64,000 nt of DNA from Caballeronia sp. INDeC2 (GTDB taxonomy: Bacteria; Pseudomonadota; Gammaproteobacteria; Burkholderiales; Burkholderiaceae): the NCBI RefSeq assembly GCF_023631325.1, contig NZ_JALQDG010000012.1, forward strand, positions 1 through 64,000, in the 5' to 3' direction. A model generated the notes under the pieces. The model was not told where the DNA came from. It did not search any database and saw only the letters and a list, made by a program, of their open reading frames with translations. Each line of letters opens with the position of its first letter. Within the stretch, counting starts at the first letter, position 1. The position numbers were made by a program, and so were the translations under genes. Below are positions 8,881-19,521 of the stretch, one piece after another.

Positions 8881-9855
8881 TCAGGCGAAGAGTTCGTTGT
8901 AGTCGACGGTCGCCGTGCCGAGCTTGCCCACGACGATACCCGCCGCGCGGTTCGCATAGACGATCGAGTCGACGAGCGGGACGCCCGCGCCCAGCATGGT
9001 CGCGACCGTTGCGATGACGGTGTCGCCCGCACCCGAGACATCATACACTTCGCGCGCTTCGGCCGAAGTATGCAGCACCCGGTTCTCGGTGAAGAGCGTC
9101 ATGCCTTCCTCGGAGCGCGTGAGCAGGAGCGCGGAGAGTTCGAGCTCGGCGCGCAGCTTCGTCACGCGCTCCAGCAGGTCTTCTTCCGATTTCCATTGGC
9201 CGATCACTTCGCGCAGTTCCGCGCGGTTCGGCGTGATGAGCGTGGCGCCGCGATACCGGTCCCAGTCATCGCCCTTCGGGTCGACGAGCACCGGCTTGCC
9301 CGCGTGCTTCGCGTCGGCGATCATCTGCGTGACGTGCGTCAGGCCGCCCTTCGCGTAATCCGACATGAGGATCACGTCGTGCTGCGGAAGCAGTTGCGCG
9401 AAGCGCGCGAGGCACGCGCGCAGCACTTCGTGATTCGGCGTGTTCTCGAAATCGACGCGCAACAGTTGTTGCTGGCGCGACAGCACGCGCAGCTTGATCG
9501 TCGTGAGCAGTTCGGGATCGCGCTCGAGGTGCCCCGCGACCTTGCTCTCACCGAGCAGTTCGACGATGCGCTCGCCCGGCTCGTCATGGCCGACCACGCA
9601 AAGCAAGCCCGCCTGCGCGCCGAGCGCCGCCGCATTTCGCGCGACGTTCGCCGCGCCGCCGAGCCGGTCTTCCTTCTTCTGCACGTGCACGACCGGAACC
9701 GGCGCTTCCGGCGAGATGCGGTTGACGTCGCCGAACCAGTACCGGTCCAGCATCACGTCGCCGACCACGAGCACGCGCGCCGCTGAAATACGCGCGCGCG
9801 GCACGACGGGGATATCGAGATCAGTTGCTGCTGTCGCTGCGGTCGAGTTCGGCAT
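8881..9855 (-). CDS. hldA: D-glycero-beta-D-manno-heptose-7-phosphate kinase
   Basis: A 324-residue PfkB-family sugar kinase. The substrate-side motif is [16 protein letters not shown] and the carboxy-terminal anion-hole motif is [11 protein letters not shown]. It lacks the fused adenylyltransferase domain of E. coli HldE, so heptose-1-phosphate adenylylation must be done by a separate HldC-type protein encoded elsewhere. The first 35 bases overlap the end of ugd in another frame. The second half of the family-like sequence starts at about residue 20, so a shorter start is possible. Confidence 0.92.
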   Translation of the reverse strand: MPNSTAATAATDLDIPVVPRARISAARVLVVGDVMLDRYWFGDVNRISPEAPVPVVHVQKKEDRLGGAANVARNAAALGAQAGLLCVVGHDEPGERIVELLGESKVAGHLERDPELLTTIKLRVLSRQQQLLRVDFENTPNHEVLRACLARFAQLLPQHDVILMSDYAKGGLTHVTQMIADAKHAGKPVLVDPKGDDWDRYRGATLITPNRAELREVIGQWKSEEDLLERVTKLRAELELSALLLTRSEEGMTLFTENRVLHTSAEAREVYDVSGAGDTVIATVATMLGAGVPLVDSIVYANRAAGIVVGKLGTATVDYNELFA

Positions 9856-11224
9856 GGGGACGTCCTATTGCAAAGTAGTCGATGCCCATTTCGGCCATCG
9901 CTTCCGGTTCATACAGATTGCGGCCATCGAAGATCACCGGTGTCTTCAATGCGCTCTTCAAGTGCCAGAAATCCGGGCTCTTGAATTCCTTCCATTCGGT
10001 CACGATGACGAGCGCGTCCGCTCCCATCAGCGCATCCTGTTGCGTCGTCACGAAGTGCAGACGCTTCAAATCTTCCGGGCGATCGGCGAGATCGAGCGCG
10101 AACACGCGCGCGGCTTCCTCGCGCGCGACGGGATCGTAGCCGTGCACGGTAGCGCCGCGTTGCAGCAGCGCCTCGATGATGCGACGGCTCGACGCCTCGC
10201 GCATGTCGTCGGTATTGGGCTTGAACGCGAGGCCCCAGACGGCGAACGTGCGCCCGCGCAGATCTTCGCCCATGCGCTTCACGATCTTGTTGACGAGCAC
10301 TTCCTTCTGGTCGTCATTGACCGCTTCGACCGCTTCGAGAATGCGCAGCGTGTGGCCGTTTTCGCGCGCCGTCTGCACGAGCGCCTGCACGTCCTTCGGG
10401 AAGCACGAGCCGCCGTAACCGCAGCCCGCGTACAGAAAGTGGTAGCCGATGCGCGGGTCGGAGCCGATGCCGCGCCGCACCGATTCAATATCGGCGCCGA
10501 CGGTGTCCGCGAGATTCGACAGATCGTTCATGAACGAGATGCGCGTCGCGAGCATCGCGTTGGCGGCGTACTTCGTGAATTCCGCCGAGCGCACGTCCAT
10601 GTACAGCGTGCGCTCGTGATTGCGGTTGAACGGCGCGTAGAGGCGCTTCATCTTTTCCCGCGCGAGATTGCCCGCGTGGTCGTCGTCGATGCCGATCACG
10701 ATGCGATCGGGGCGCATGAAGTCGTCGACCGCCGCGCCTTCCTTCAGGAACTCCGGATTCGACACGACCGAGAACCGATGCTTGTCCGAGCCTTCGAGCC
10801 CGCGCGTCTTCAGCTCTTCATCGACCGCCTTCTTCACCTGCAGCGCCGTGCCGACCGGCACCGTCGATTTATCGACGATCACCTTGAAGCCGTTCGAATA
10901 TTTGCCGATGTTGCGCGCCGCCGCGAGCACGTACTGCAGGTCGGCGGAGCCGTCTTCGTCGGGCGGCGTGCCCACCGCGATGAACTGGATATCGCCGTGC
11001 TCGACGCTGGCTTTCACGTCGGTGGAAAACTGGATACGGCCGGCCGCGCGCGTGCGCCTTAGCATTTCCTGAAGCCCCGGCTCGTGGATCGGCACGCCGC
11101 CGTTGTTGAGAATGTCGATCTTGCGCGGATCGACGTCCACGCAAAACACGTCGTTGCCGATCTCGGCAAGACACGCGCCGGTCACAAGACCGACGTAACC
11201 CGTGCCGACGATAGTTACTTTCAT
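9821..11224 (-). CDS. ugd: UDP-glucose 6-dehydrogenase
   Basis: A 467-residue UDP-glucose/GDP-mannose dehydrogenase with an amino-terminal Rossmann motif ([16 protein letters not shown]) and catalytic Cys274 in GGSCFPKD. The carboxy-terminal UDP-binding domain contains the [15 protein letters not shown] block. It oxidises UDP-glucose to UDP-glucuronate, the precursor of 4-amino-4-deoxy-arabinose on lipid A and of exopolysaccharides. In Burkholderia these lipid A modifications support polymyxin resistance. It follows lapB by 82 bp and overlaps hldA by 35 bp, placing it in an LPS-centred gene run. Confidence 0.95.
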   Translation of the reverse strand: MKVTIVGTGYVGLVTGACLAEIGNDVFCVDVDPRKIDILNNGGVPIHEPGLQEMLRRTRAAGRIQFSTDVKASVEHGDIQFIAVGTPPDEDGSADLQYVLAAARNIGKYSNGFKVIVDKSTVPVGTALQVKKAVDEELKTRGLEGSDKHRFSVVSNPEFLKEGAAVDDFMRPDRIVIGIDDDHAGNLAREKMKRLYAPFNRNHERTLYMDVRSAEFTKYAANAMLATRISFMNDLSNLADTVGADIESVRRGIGSDPRIGYHFLYAGCGYGGSCFPKDVQALVQTARENGHTLRILEAVEAVNDDQKEVLVNKIVKRMGEDLRGRTFAVWGLAFKPNTDDMREASSRRIIEALLQRGATVHGYDPVAREEAARVFALDLADRPEDLKRLHFVTTQQDALMGADALVIVTEWKEFKSPDFWHLKSALKTPVIFDGRNLYEPEAMAEMGIDYFAIGRPHAELDRSDSSN

Positions 11225-11306
11225 ACGCTTTCCGGTGGTTTTTTAAATGCCGGTGGCGGGAGCGGCGCACTCGCGCGCCGCATGATGTCGTGCTTGCAGC
11301 GCGCGT

Positions 11307-12482
11307 TCAGGCCGAGTTCGTGATCGGCTCGACGCGGCGCGGCGCGTACGTCTCCCAGCCGCTGCAGCCGGGGCATTGCCAATAGAATAGTCGCGCGCGG
11401 AAGCCGCAAGTCTGACATGTATAACGCGGCAAATTCTTGGTGCGCTGTTTCACCAAATTACGCATCAACTCGAGCTCGCCGCGACGTGGCTCGTCGGCCG
11501 TCGCTTCCTGCGCTTCGAGCAGGCGCGTCATGCCCGCGAGATTCGGCGCGCTCTGCATCTGCTTGCGCGCGAGCGCGTGCGCCGCGTCCAGGCCGCGCAA
11601 CTCCTGCACGTGCTTGTAGGCGACATCCAGCAAATCGTTCGACGGATAGCGCGTCGTGTAGTCGATCAGCAAGTCGACGCCTTCTTCCCTGCGCCCAAGC
11701 GCGCTGTACGCCTTCATCAGCTTTTCGGCAACGAGCGGCAGATACGCTTCGTTCTGTTCCTCGACGCGCTTCCAGTTCGAGATCGCGGCTTCGACGTTGC
11801 CCGCGGCCGCTTCGACATCGCCCGAGAGGATCGTTGCGCGCACGTTGTCCGGGTTCGATGCCAGCGCGAGCTTCAGTTCAGCGCGCGCGCCCTCGGGATT
11901 CTTGCGCTGCAATGCTTCCTGCGCGAGTTCGCAATGGAAATGCGCGATCTCCATATGCAGCGACGGCGCGCCCATCTTCTCGATCTGCTCGGCCGTCGTG
12001 ATCGACTTTGGCCAGTCCTTTTCGATTTCGTAGATGGTCAAAAGCGCGCGCTGTGCGCCGAGGGAATATTCGCCCGAATTCAGCGACTTGAACGTTTCCT
12101 CCGCGCGATCGAGCAGGCCTGCCTTCAGAAAGTCCTGCCCGAGTTCATACAGAGCGTGATCGCGTTCGGCGGCCGGCAAATCGGCGCGGCTCAAAAGGTT
12201 CTGGTGTACGCGAATCGCCCGGTCCGTTTCGCCGCGACGGCGGAACAGATTGCCGAGCGCGAAGTGCAGTTCGATCGTTTCAGGATCGAGCTTGGCGACT
12301 TCGATGAATGCGTCGATCGCCTTGTCGTGCTGTTCGTTGAGCAGAAAATTGAGGCCGCGAAAGTACGAGCGCGGCAAGTTCGCATTCTCGGACAACAGCG
12401 TTTTCAAATCATAGCGGGACGCCATCCACCCTAGCGCGAACGCGACGGGAATGACGAGCAGCCACCAGAAGTCTAGATCCAT
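11307..12482 (-). CDS. lapB: LPS assembly protein LapB (YciM)
   Basis: A 391-residue protein with one amino-terminal membrane anchor (MDLDFWWLLVIPVAFALGWM) followed by a series of TPR repeats. The carboxy-terminal rubredoxin-like metal site has Cys356, Cys359, Cys370 and Cys373 (CQTCG and CPGC). In enterobacteria LapB brings LpxC to FtsH for degradation and so limits lipid A synthesis. The adjacent lapA upstream and ugd/hldA/hldD downstream fit that role. Length, anchor and four cysteines all match the family. Confidence 0.94.
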   Translation of the reverse strand: MDLDFWWLLVIPVAFALGWMASRYDLKTLLSENANLPRSYFRGLNFLLNEQHDKAIDAFIEVAKLDPETIELHFALGNLFRRRGETDRAIRVHQNLLSRADLPAAERDHALYELGQDFLKAGLLDRAEETFKSLNSGEYSLGAQRALLTIYEIEKDWPKSITTAEQIEKMGAPSLHMEIAHFHCELAQEALQRKNPEGARAELKLALASNPDNVRATILSGDVEAAAGNVEAAISNWKRVEEQNEAYLPLVAEKLMKAYSALGRREEGVDLLIDYTTRYPSNDLLDVAYKHVQELRGLDAAHALARKQMQSAPNLAGMTRLLEAQEATADEPRRGELELMRNLVKQRTKNLPRYTCQTCGFRARLFYWQCPGCSGWETYAPRRVEPITNSA

Positions 12483-12524
12483 GCGATTAGTCGTTGAATG
12501 TTAGGCGTCTGCTTTCATGCCGCG

Positions 12525-12818
12525 TCAGATGAGCGGCGGCATCGGCGGCTCTTCCTTCACCACCGGCGTCTCGCGCGCGACGCGCAGTTCGCGCTTCAGG
12601 CGCCCGTTTTCCATGCGCAGACGCACCATCGCCGGAACAGCGGATACGAGCCCCGCCAGCAATCCCACGACGAAAAACGCGAGGCCGATCAGAATCAGCG
12701 GCGCCGTCCAGGCGTAGCCTGCGAGGAAATTCAGCGTCGCGGACTGGGTGTTGGCGAGCGCCAGCACCAGCAACAACACGAATACCAGAACGCGGATCAG
12801 CCGGACGATGATTTTCAT
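12525..12818 (-). CDS. lapA: LapA-domain inner membrane protein (DUF1049)
   Basis: The ATG at 12818 (MKIIVRLIRVLVFVLLLVLA) gives 97 residues. Two hydrophobic segments (about 6-22 and 41-62) are followed by a short cytoplasmic tail with a coiled-coil-like stretch (MRLRMENGRLKRELRVARE) and a Pro-rich end. This is the usual LapA/YciS architecture, and lapB begins 42 bp downstream. The longer open frame upstream is not supported by homology. LapA is thought to act with LapB at the inner membrane in LPS assembly. Confidence 0.9.
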   Translation of the reverse strand: MKIIVRLIRVLVFVLLLVLALANTQSATLNFLAGYAWTAPLILIGLAFFVVGLLAGLVSAVPAMVRLRMENGRLKRELRVARETPVVKEEPPMPPLI

Positions 12819-13013
12819 GTAGGGTCTCGCAAGAGCGGTTGCACCCGCCGACCCCGCCTGTGCGGCCGGGCCTGCGCGGTTGAACACCCAGGTCAAAGTG
12901 ACCGGTATTGTAATTGATGCGTCCGGGTCCCGGCGGTCGCCGGCTCGCCGCACGAACTTTTAGCAAGCAGTGCACCCGTGGCGTGACATCGTCCATAACG
13001 AAACGCCGCGCAT

Positions 13014-13036
13014 AAAAAAAGCACCCCGAAGGGTGC
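13014..13036 (-). terminator. Terminator after ihfB
   Basis: GCACCC and GGGTGC arms (13021-13036) with a CGAA loop are followed by seven Ts on the minus strand. It separates ihfB from lapAB, so lapA probably has its own promoter in 12819-13013. Confidence 0.85.
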
Positions 13037-13113
13037 TTTCCTGGTCGATTGCCTCGTGGCCGGACGCCGCGAACCGAAAATCCCGAAGGATCATCGGTCA
13101 GGATGCGCGCCGA

Positions 13114-13443
13114 TCAGAGATCGTCCGCATCGTCGTCATTCGACGCCTTCAGAGGCTCGCCCGCACGGCCGTCGACGCGTTCGCGCAATTCCTTGCCCGG
13201 CTTGAAGTGCGGCACGAATTTCTCCGGCACCAGCACCTTCTCACCCGATTTAGGATTGCGCCCGACACGTGACGGACGACGATTGAGCCCGAAGCTGCCG
13301 AAGCCGCGAATCTCGATGCGGTGACCGTTGGCCAAAGCCTCCGACATCGCATCGAGCATCGTCTTCACCGCGAAATCCGCATCCTTGAGGACAAGTTGCG
13401 GAAATCGCGACGCCAACTGGGCGACCAATTCCGATTTGGTCAT
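13114..13443 (-). CDS. ihfB: Integration host factor beta subunit
   Basis: A 109-residue HU/IHF-family protein starting [20 protein letters not shown], with the DNA-bending arm [30 protein letters not shown]. The arm proline sits in RNPKSGE, as expected. The acidic tail after residue 100 (SNDDDADDL) is longer than in E. coli IhfB (94 residues). It sharply bends DNA as a heterodimer with IhfA. Its location directly after rpsA (23 bp gap) is the conserved proteobacterial arrangement. IHF would also be needed at sigma-54 promoters such as the one I propose for urtA. Confidence 0.96.
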   Translation of the reverse strand: MTKSELVAQLASRFPQLVLKDADFAVKTMLDAMSEALANGHRIEIRGFGSFGLNRRPSRVGRNPKSGEKVLVPEKFVPHFKPGKELRERVDGRAGEPLKASNDDDADDL

Positions 13444-13466
13444 ACTGCAGCTGTGCCGTTAAGGGC

Positions 13467-15179
13467 TTAGCTGTTCTGGCCGTCGAGCTTGGCCTTGAGC
13501 AGCGCGCCGAGGTTGGTCGTGCCGGTTGCGGCGGCGTTCGAGTCGCCCTGCAGGCTGCGCATGGCTTCCTGCTGTTCGGCCGAATCCTTCGCCTTGATCG
13601 ACAGGTTGATGCCACGCGACTTGCGATCGATGTTGATGATCATCGCGTTGACCTTGTCGCCTTCCTTCAGCACGTTGCGCGCATCTTCCACGCGGTCTTG
13701 CGCGATTTCCGAAGCACGCAGGTAGCCTTCGACTTCGCCGGACAGCGTGACGACCGCACCCTTCGGATCGACCGATTTCACGACGCCGTCGACGATTGCG
13801 CCCTTGTCGTTGATCGCGACGAAGTTGCTGAACGGATCGCCTTCCAGCTGCTTGATGCCGAGCGAAATGCGTTCCTTCTCGACGTCGATGCCCAGAACCA
13901 CGGCTTCGACTTCGTCGCCCTTCTTGTACTTGCGGACGGCTTCTTCGCCGGTTTCCGACCACGACAGATCCGACAGGTGAACCAGACCGTCGATGCCGCC
14001 GGGCAGACCGATGAACACGCCGAAGTCGGTGATCGACTTGATGGCGCCGCTGATCTTGTCGCCCTTCTTGAAGTTGCGGCTGAAGTCATCCCACGGATTC
14101 GGCTTGCACTGCTTCATGCCAAGCGAGATACGGCGGCGGTCTTCGTCGATTTCGAGAACCATAACTTCGACTTCGTCGCCCAGTTGAACGACCTTCGACG
14201 GCGCAACGTTCTTGTTGGTCCAGTCCATTTCCGACACGTGGACGAGGCCTTCGATGCCCGATTCCACTTCGACGAATGCGCCGTAGTCGGTGATGTTCGT
14301 GACTTTGCCGAACAGGCGCGTGCCCGACGGGTAACGGCGCGAGATGCCTTCCCACGGATCGTCACCGAGTTGCTTGATGCCGAGCGAAACGCGGTTCTTC
14401 TCTTGGTCGAACTTGAGGATCTTGGCGGTGACTTCCTGGCCGACCGACAGCACTTCCGACGGGTGACGCACGCGACGCCATGCGATGTCGGTGATGTGCA
14501 GCAGGCCGTCGATGCCGCCGAGGTCGACGAACGCGCCGTAGTCGGTGATGTTCTTGACCACGCCTTCCACGATCGCGCCTTCCTTCAGCGTCTCGAGCAG
14601 CTTCGCGCGCTCTTCGCCTTGCGTCGCTTCGATAACGGCGCGGCGCGACAGCACCACGTTGTTACGCTTGCGATCGAGCTTGATGACGCGAAATTCGAGC
14701 GTCTTGCCTTCGTACGGCGTCGTGTCCTTGACCGGACGCGTGTCGACGAGCGAACCCGGCAGGAACGCGCGGATGCCATTGACCATCACGGTCATGCCGC
14801 CCTTGACCTTGCCGGTGATCGTGCCGGTCACGAGTTCGTTGTTGTCCAGCGCCTTTTCCAGCGACAGCCACGAAGCGAGACGCTTCGCCTTGTCGCGCGA
14901 CAGGATGGTGTCGCCATAGCCGTTTTCCAGCGCGTCGATCGCGACGGAAACGAAGTCGCCCGCCTGCACTTCCACTTCACCCGCGTCGTTCAGGAATTCT
15001 TCGAGCGGAATATAGGCTTCGGACTTGAGACCAGCGTTCACGACCACGAAGTTGTGGTCGACACGCACGACTTCAGCGGAGATCACTTCGCCGGCGCGCA
15101 TGTCCTGCTTGGTCAGCGACTCTTCGAACAGAGCCGCAAAGGATTCGGTATTCGGGGTGGAGGTTTGCAGGTCGGACAT
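13467..15179 (-). CDS. rpsA: 30S ribosomal protein S1
   Basis: The ATG at 15179 ([20 protein letters not shown]) gives 570 residues with six S1/OB-fold repeats. Examples are [34 protein letters not shown] and the later copies starting [20 protein letters not shown] and [21 protein letters not shown]1 binds mRNA upstream of the start codon and helps load it on the 30S subunit. The repeated domains make the DNA internally repetitive, which should not be mistaken for another element. It is followed by ihfB and preceded by cmk. Confidence 0.97.
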   Translation of the reverse strand: MSDLQTSTPNTESFAALFEESLTKQDMRAGEVISAEVVRVDHNFVVVNAGLKSEAYIPLEEFLNDAGEVEVQAGDFVSVAIDALENGYGDTILSRDKAKRLASWLSLEKALDNNELVTGTITGKVKGGMTVMVNGIRAFLPGSLVDTRPVKDTTPYEGKTLEFRVIKLDRKRNNVVLSRRAVIEATQGEERAKLLETLKEGAIVEGVVKNITDYGAFVDLGGIDGLLHITDIAWRRVRHPSEVLSVGQEVTAKILKFDQEKNRVSLGIKQLGDDPWEGISRRYPSGTRLFGKVTNITDYGAFVEVESGIEGLVHVSEMDWTNKNVAPSKVVQLGDEVEVMVLEIDEDRRRISLGMKQCKPNPWDDFSRNFKKGDKISGAIKSITDFGVFIGLPGGIDGLVHLSDLSWSETGEEAVRKYKKGDEVEAVVLGIDVEKERISLGIKQLEGDPFSNFVAINDKGAIVDGVVKSVDPKGAVVTLSGEVEGYLRASEIAQDRVEDARNVLKEGDKVNAMIINIDRKSRGINLSIKAKDSAEQQEAMRSLQGDSNAAATGTTNLGALLKAKLDGQNS

Positions 15180-15312
15180 AAAAATCTGTATTTGCACAGC
15201 CTTTGCGCGGTGGTCCCCAATGGACCGGTGAGACGCAACGCCGTACGGGGTTAAAGGTTTAACACACGCTCTGTTTTCGACGGAGCACCTTGCTTTTCAC
15301 TACACAAACGCG
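15180..15312 (-). promoter_or_regulatory. Leader and probable promoter region of rpsA
   Basis: This 133 bp space between cmk and rpsA is the largest gap inside the cmk-rpsA-ihfB run. I see no confident -10/-35 pair or hairpin with a U-run, but rpsA usually has its own strong promoter and autoregulatory leader here. Confidence 0.3.
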
Positions 15313-16053
15313 TTACACGCGAATCTTGCTGTACCAGCCGATGATCTGTTCGACCGCTTGATCGATCGACAAACCGGAGGTGTCCAGCGTCTTCGCATCC
15401 GCCGCGGGCTTTAGCGGCGCGGCGCTCCGGTTCATGTCCCGGTCGTCGCGTGCGCGCAAATCACGCAGCAAGTCATCCATATTAGCAGAAAAACCTTTTT
15501 GCATCAATTGCTTATGCCGCCGCGCCGCGCGTGCCTCGGCGCTCGCGGTCAGAAAGACCTTCAGCGTGGCGTCGGGGAAGATGACGGTGCCCATGTCGCG
15601 GCCGTCGGCGACGAGGCCGGGGCGCTTGCGAAAGGCCCGCTGACGCGCGACCAGCGCCTGACGCACTTCGGGATGGACGGCGATCGCGGAGGCGCGGTTG
15701 CCGACTTCTTCCCGCCGGATTTCCCCCGAAACGTCCACGCCGTCGAGCTGCGCGCAACCTTCGCGGAAGGTAATGTGGAGCGCTTCGATCAGTTTTGCAA
15801 GTCCGCCGGCGTCCTCTCTGGCCACCTCGTAGCGGATGCTTGCGAGCGCGGCGAGCCGGTAGAGCGCGCCGCTGTCGAGCAGGTGAAAGCCGAGCGTCGC
15901 CGCGACGATCGCCGCGACCGTGCCCTTGCCCGAAGCCGTCGGCCCGTCGATGGTGATCACTGGAGTGGGGTCGAATGGACGGGTCGGTTTCATCGAGTCT
16001 GGCCGGTCTGGCCCGTTATTGCGGTCATTGAAGTCGAAGTCATCGCGTTTCAC
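15313..16053 (-). CDS. cmk: Cytidylate kinase
   Basis: A P-loop kinase with [20 protein letters not shown] near the amino terminus, the [12 protein letters not shown] block and the [12 protein letters not shown] segment typical of Cmk. It phosphorylates CMP and dCMP. The GTG at 16053 gives 246 residues, has GGAG nine bases upstream and lies 15 bp after aroA. The ATG at 15993 gives 226 residues, nearer the usual Cmk length, but lacks a clear ribosome binding site. The start is therefore uncertain, while the identity is not. Confidence 0.93.
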   Translation of the reverse strand: MKRDDFDFNDRNNGPDRPDSMKPTRPFDPTPVITIDGPTASGKGTVAAIVAATLGFHLLDSGALYRLAALASIRYEVAREDAGGLAKLIEALHITFREGCAQLDGVDVSGEIRREEVGNRASAIAVHPEVRQALVARQRAFRKRPGLVADGRDMGTVIFPDATLKVFLTASAEARAARRHKQLMQKGFSANMDDLLRDLRARDDRDMNRSAAPLKPAADAKTLDTSGLSIDQAVEQIIGWYSKIRV

Positions 16054-16068
16054 GGTACAGCGCTCCGG

Positions 16069-17373
16069 TTACGCCTTCACGAGCGTCGAAAAACGCTCGA
16101 AGTAGTCCGGGAAGGTTTTATTCACGCATTTCGGATCGTTAATGCGCACCGGCACGCCGCCGAGACTGACGAGCGAGAAGCACATCGCGATGCGGTGATC
16201 GTCGTAGGTGTCGATCGCGGCGTTCGGCATGAGTTTCGCCGGCGGCGTGACGACGAGAAAGTCCGCGCCCTCTTCCACGGTCGCGCCGACCTTGCGCATC
16301 TCGGTCGCCATCGCGGCGATGCGGTCGGTTTCCTTCACGCGCCAGCTCGCGATATTGCGCAACGTCGTCGGGCCGCTCGCGAAGAGCGCGGCCACGGCGA
16401 TGGTCATCGCGGCGTCCGGAATCAGATTGAAGTCCATGTCGATGGGCACGAGTTTGCCGTCGTCCGACTCGACGCCGCGCACCTCGATCCAGTCTTCGCC
16501 CATCATCACATTCGCGCCCATGCGATTGAGCGCGTCCGCGAAACCGACGTCGCCCTGAATGCTCGAGCGCCCGACGCCTTCCACGCGCACCGGCCCGTGG
16601 CCGATTGCGCCCGCGGCCAGGAAATACGACGCGGACGACGCGTCGCCTTCCACCATGATCGCGCCCGGCGACTTGTAGCCCGCGCCGGCCGGAATCGTGA
16701 AGCGCGACCAGCCTTCGCGCTCGACGGTCACGCCGAAGCGCTCCATCAAACGGATCGTGATTTCGATGTACGGCTTCGAGATGAGTTCGCCCTCGATCTC
16801 GATCGCAACCGGGCCGTCGCGGCCGACGACCACCGGCAGGCTCATCAGGAGCGCGGTCAGGAACTGGCTCGACACATCGCCGCGCACGCGGATCGGCTTG
16901 TCGATCGCGATCTTCGCGGCGTGAATCTTCAGCGGTGGAAAGCCGTCGTTCAGTTCGTAATCGATCGCGGCGCCGATCTGACGCAGCCCGTCGACGAGAT
17001 CGCCGATCGGCCGCTCGTGCATGCGCGGCACGCCGTGCACGCGATATTCGCCGCCGTTCACCGCCAGCGCCGCCGTCAGCGGCCGCACCGCCGTGCCCGC
17101 GTTGCCGAGAAACAGCTCCGCCGACTTCGACGGAAACGCGCCGCCCGTCCCGCCGACGATCACGCGCTCGCCATCTTCACGCACCGCGACGCCGAGCGTC
17201 TTGAGCGCGGCGAGCATGACGCGCGTGTCGTCGGAATCGAGCAGATTCGTGATGGACGTTTCGCCGCTCGCGAGCGCCGCGAGCAGCAGCACGCGGTTCG
17301 AAATGCTCTTCGAGCCGGGCAGGCGCACGGTGCCGGACGCGCGAGCGAAAGGTCCGAGATCGAGATGTTCCAT
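16069..17373 (-). CDS. aroA: 3-phosphoshikimate 1-carboxyvinyltransferase (EPSP synthase)
   Basis: A 434-residue EPSP synthase starting [20 protein letters not shown], with the PEP-site motif [17 protein letters not shown] and [16 protein letters not shown] in the first domain. The motif after LFLGNAGTA is the class I type, expected to be glyphosate sensitive. It condenses shikimate-3-phosphate with PEP in aromatic amino acid synthesis. The ATG at 17373 follows an AAGGA motif. It lies 21 bp after tyrA and 15 bp before cmk. Confidence 0.96.
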   Translation of the reverse strand: MEHLDLGPFARASGTVRLPGSKSISNRVLLLAALASGETSITNLLDSDDTRVMLAALKTLGVAVREDGERVIVGGTGGAFPSKSAELFLGNAGTAVRPLTAALAVNGGEYRVHGVPRMHERPIGDLVDGLRQIGAAIDYELNDGFPPLKIHAAKIAIDKPIRVRGDVSSQFLTALLMSLPVVVGRDGPVAIEIEGELISKPYIEITIRLMERFGVTVEREGWSRFTIPAGAGYKSPGAIMVEGDASSASYFLAAGAIGHGPVRVEGVGRSSIQGDVGFADALNRMGANVMMGEDWIEVRGVESDDGKLVPIDMDFNLIPDAAMTIAVAALFASGPTTLRNIASWRVKETDRIAAMATEMRKVGATVEEGADFLVVTPPAKLMPNAAIDTYDDHRIAMCFSLVSLGGVPVRINDPKCVNKTFPDYFERFSTLVKA

Positions 17374-17394
17374 AGTGTTTCCTTGGGTCACAGC

Positions 17395-18345
17395 TTATTT
17401 CGCGGCGATGTCGTTGGACGGCTTGATGCCGCCGCGTTCCTGCCACTCTTTTCGCGCGACGCGCGAGCGCGCGAACGCCGCTTCGAGCGCCGCGCCATCC
17501 GATGCGTCGATCGCCGCGCGAAAACGCGCGAGCACGGCCGTGTAATCGTCGAGTTCGGCGAGCAGCGCGGCGCGGTTCGCGAGACAGATATCGCGCCACA
17601 TTTCCGGACTCGAAGCCGCGATGCGCGTGAAATCGCGGAAACCGCCCGCCGCGAACGAGAATTTCAGATCGGCGTCGGGCGTATCCAGAATCTGATCGAC
17701 GAGCGCGAACGACAACACATGCGGCAGATGACTCACCGACGCGAACACGCGATCGTGCTGCGCCTCGCTCATCTCACGCACGCACGCGCCGGTTGCTCGC
17801 CACATCGACGCGATGCGCTCCACGTCGTCCGCCGCGTTGTCGGGCAACGGACACAGCACGACGTTGCGATCGACGTACAGATCCGGCAACGCGGCATCCA
17901 CGCCGCTCGACTCGCGGCCGGCAATCGGATGCCCCGGCACGAACTGCGCGATGCGTTCGCCCAGCGCGCGCCGCGCCGAAGCGACGACGTCCGTCTTCGT
18001 GCTGCCGGCATCGGTGACGATAGTCGGCGCGTCGAGAAACGGCGCGATGCGCACGAGCAGCGACTCGGTCTGCGCGACGGGCGCGGCGAGCAGCACCACG
18101 TCCGCGCCTTGCAGCGCGCGCGCGAGCGCGGAGTCGTCGTGAAGCGCGGCGGCTTCGTCGATCACACCGAGTTCGAGCGCGCGTTCGACCGATGCCGCCG
18201 AACGCCCCACGCCGACGATGCGCCCCGCGAGCCCCGCGCGTTCACGCAACGCGCGCGCAAGCGATCCGCCGATCAGGCCGACGCCGAAGATAACCAGTTT
18301 GTTGAAAGAGAACGCAGCCACGGGACATCGATAAGAGCGCGCCAT
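17395..18345 (-). CDS. tyrA: Prephenate dehydrogenase
   Basis: A TyrA-family NAD(P)-dependent dehydrogenase with the Rossmann motif FNKLVIFGVGLIGGSLARALRERAGLAG and the conserved FVPGHPIAGRESSGVDAA segment, whose histidine is catalytic in the family. It oxidatively decarboxylates prephenate to 4-hydroxyphenylpyruvate on the way to tyrosine. The start is uncertain: an ATG at 18345, a GTG at 18321 next to FSFNKLV, and an ATG at 18390 are all in frame, none with a strong ribosome binding site. There is no fused chorismate mutase, in contrast with E. coli TyrA. Confidence 0.93.
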   Translation of the reverse strand: MARSYRCPVAAFSFNKLVIFGVGLIGGSLARALRERAGLAGRIVGVGRSAASVERALELGVIDEAAALHDDSALARALQGADVVLLAAPVAQTESLLVRIAPFLDAPTIVTDAGSTKTDVVASARRALGERIAQFVPGHPIAGRESSGVDAALPDLYVDRNVVLCPLPDNAADDVERIASMWRATGACVREMSEAQHDRVFASVSHLPHVLSFALVDQILDTPDADLKFSFAAGGFRDFTRIAASSPEMWRDICLANRAALLAELDDYTAVLARFRAAIDASDGAALEAAFARSRVARKEWQERGGIKPSNDIAAK

Positions 18346-18398
18346 CCGACGCAAGGTGAAACGAACCGCCGCGACTCGTCGCAGCGGCAATGAGCCAA

Positions 18399-19481
18399 TC
18401 AGCGCGCCCGCGGATACGAGCCGAGAATTTTCAGGAACGCTGACTTGCGCCCCAGTTCATCCAGCGCGGCGGCCACGGCGGCATCGTCGCGATGGCCTTC
18501 GATGTCGATATAGAAGTAGTACTCCCACGCGCCGGAGCGCGCCGGGCGCGATTCGAAGCGCGTCATCGAAACGCCGTGCTTGGCGAGCGGCTCCAGCAGC
18601 TTGAACACCGCGCCCGATTCGTTTCGCACCGTGACGATGAGCGACGTCTGATCGTGGCCGCTCGAATCCGTCGGCTGCTTGCCGATGATCACGAAACGCG
18701 TGCGATTGTGCGGGTCGTCCTGGATCATCGAGAACACGACGCCGAGGCCGTAGTGCGTCGCCGCGCGATCGCCAGCAATGGCCGCGACCGTCGGATCCTC
18801 GACCGCCATGCGCGCCGCTTCCGCATTGCTCGACACCGCCTGCCGCTCCAGATGCGGCGCGTTCGCGCTCAACCACCGCTGACACTGCGCGAGCGCCTGC
18901 GGATGCGCGCACACGCGCTTCACGCCATCGAGCGTGCCGGAGGCCGTCAGCAGATTGTGATGGATCGGCAGCGCGAGTTCGCCGCCGATCAGAAGCGACG
19001 TTTGCAGCAGCAGATCCAGCGTGCGCGACACCGCGCCCTCCGCCGAATTCTCGACCGGCACGACACCGTATTGCGCCGCGCCCGCTTCGACGGCGCGAAA
19101 CACTTCGTCGATCGACGGGCACGGCACGCCATGAATCGAATGCCCGAAGTATTCGAACATCGCCTGTTCGCTGTACGTGCCGACGGGCCCCAGGAACGCC
19201 GCGCTGATGGTCTGTTCGAGCGCGCGGCTCGCGGCCATGATCTCGCGCCAGATCGATGCGATGTGCTCGTCGGCGAGCGGCCCGTCGCTCATTTCCTGCA
19301 GTCGCGCGATGACCTGCATTTCCCGCTCCGGGCGAAACACGGGCGCATTGAAATGCTTCTTCACTTCGCCGACTTCCAGCGCGACGGATGCGCGCTGATT
19401 CAACAGCGCGATGAGCTGCGCGTCGAGCACGTCGATGCGCTCACGCAGCGGTTTGAGTCTTGAATTGAGATCGTCGTCCAT
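18399..19481 (-). CDS. pheA: Bifunctional chorismate mutase / prephenate dehydratase
   Basis: A 360-residue P-protein. Residues 1-90 form an AroQ-type chorismate mutase domain (RLKPLRERIDVLDAQLIALLNQRA). The next part is the prephenate dehydratase domain (AAFLGPVGTYSEQAMFEYFG and later VVPVENSAEGAVSRTLDLL). The carboxy-terminal ACT domain (SLIVTVRNESGAVFKLLEPL and ESRPARSGAWEYYFYID) has the ESRP motif for phenylalanine feedback inhibition. It turns chorismate into phenylpyruvate. It sits between serC and tyrA, the standard arrangement in Burkholderiales. Confidence 0.96.
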   Translation of the reverse strand: MDDDLNSRLKPLRERIDVLDAQLIALLNQRASVALEVGEVKKHFNAPVFRPEREMQVIARLQEMSDGPLADEHIASIWREIMAASRALEQTISAAFLGPVGTYSEQAMFEYFGHSIHGVPCPSIDEVFRAVEAGAAQYGVVPVENSAEGAVSRTLDLLLQTSLLIGGELALPIHHNLLTASGTLDGVKRVCAHPQALAQCQRWLSANAPHLERQAVSSNAEAARMAVEDPTVAAIAGDRAATHYGLGVVFSMIQDDPHNRTRFVIIGKQPTDSSGHDQTSLIVTVRNESGAVFKLLEPLAKHGVSMTRFESRPARSGAWEYYFYIDIEGHRDDAAVAAALDELGRKSAFLKILGSYPRAR

Positions 19482-19521
19482 GCGGTGCTTGAGCTTGTGC
19501 GGTTGAGTGAGCGTCGCGCCG

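Noticed and set aside
13467..15179. Repeated DNA segments that might suggest a CRISPR or tandem repeat
   Set aside because: They are the six S1 domains of rpsA; spacing and coding frame explain them.
15499..18393. A 964-codon open frame on the plus strand opposite cmk, aroA and tyrA
   Set aside because: It is very rich in Arg, His and Asp and mirrors well-identified genes on the other strand; high GC produces such antisense frames.
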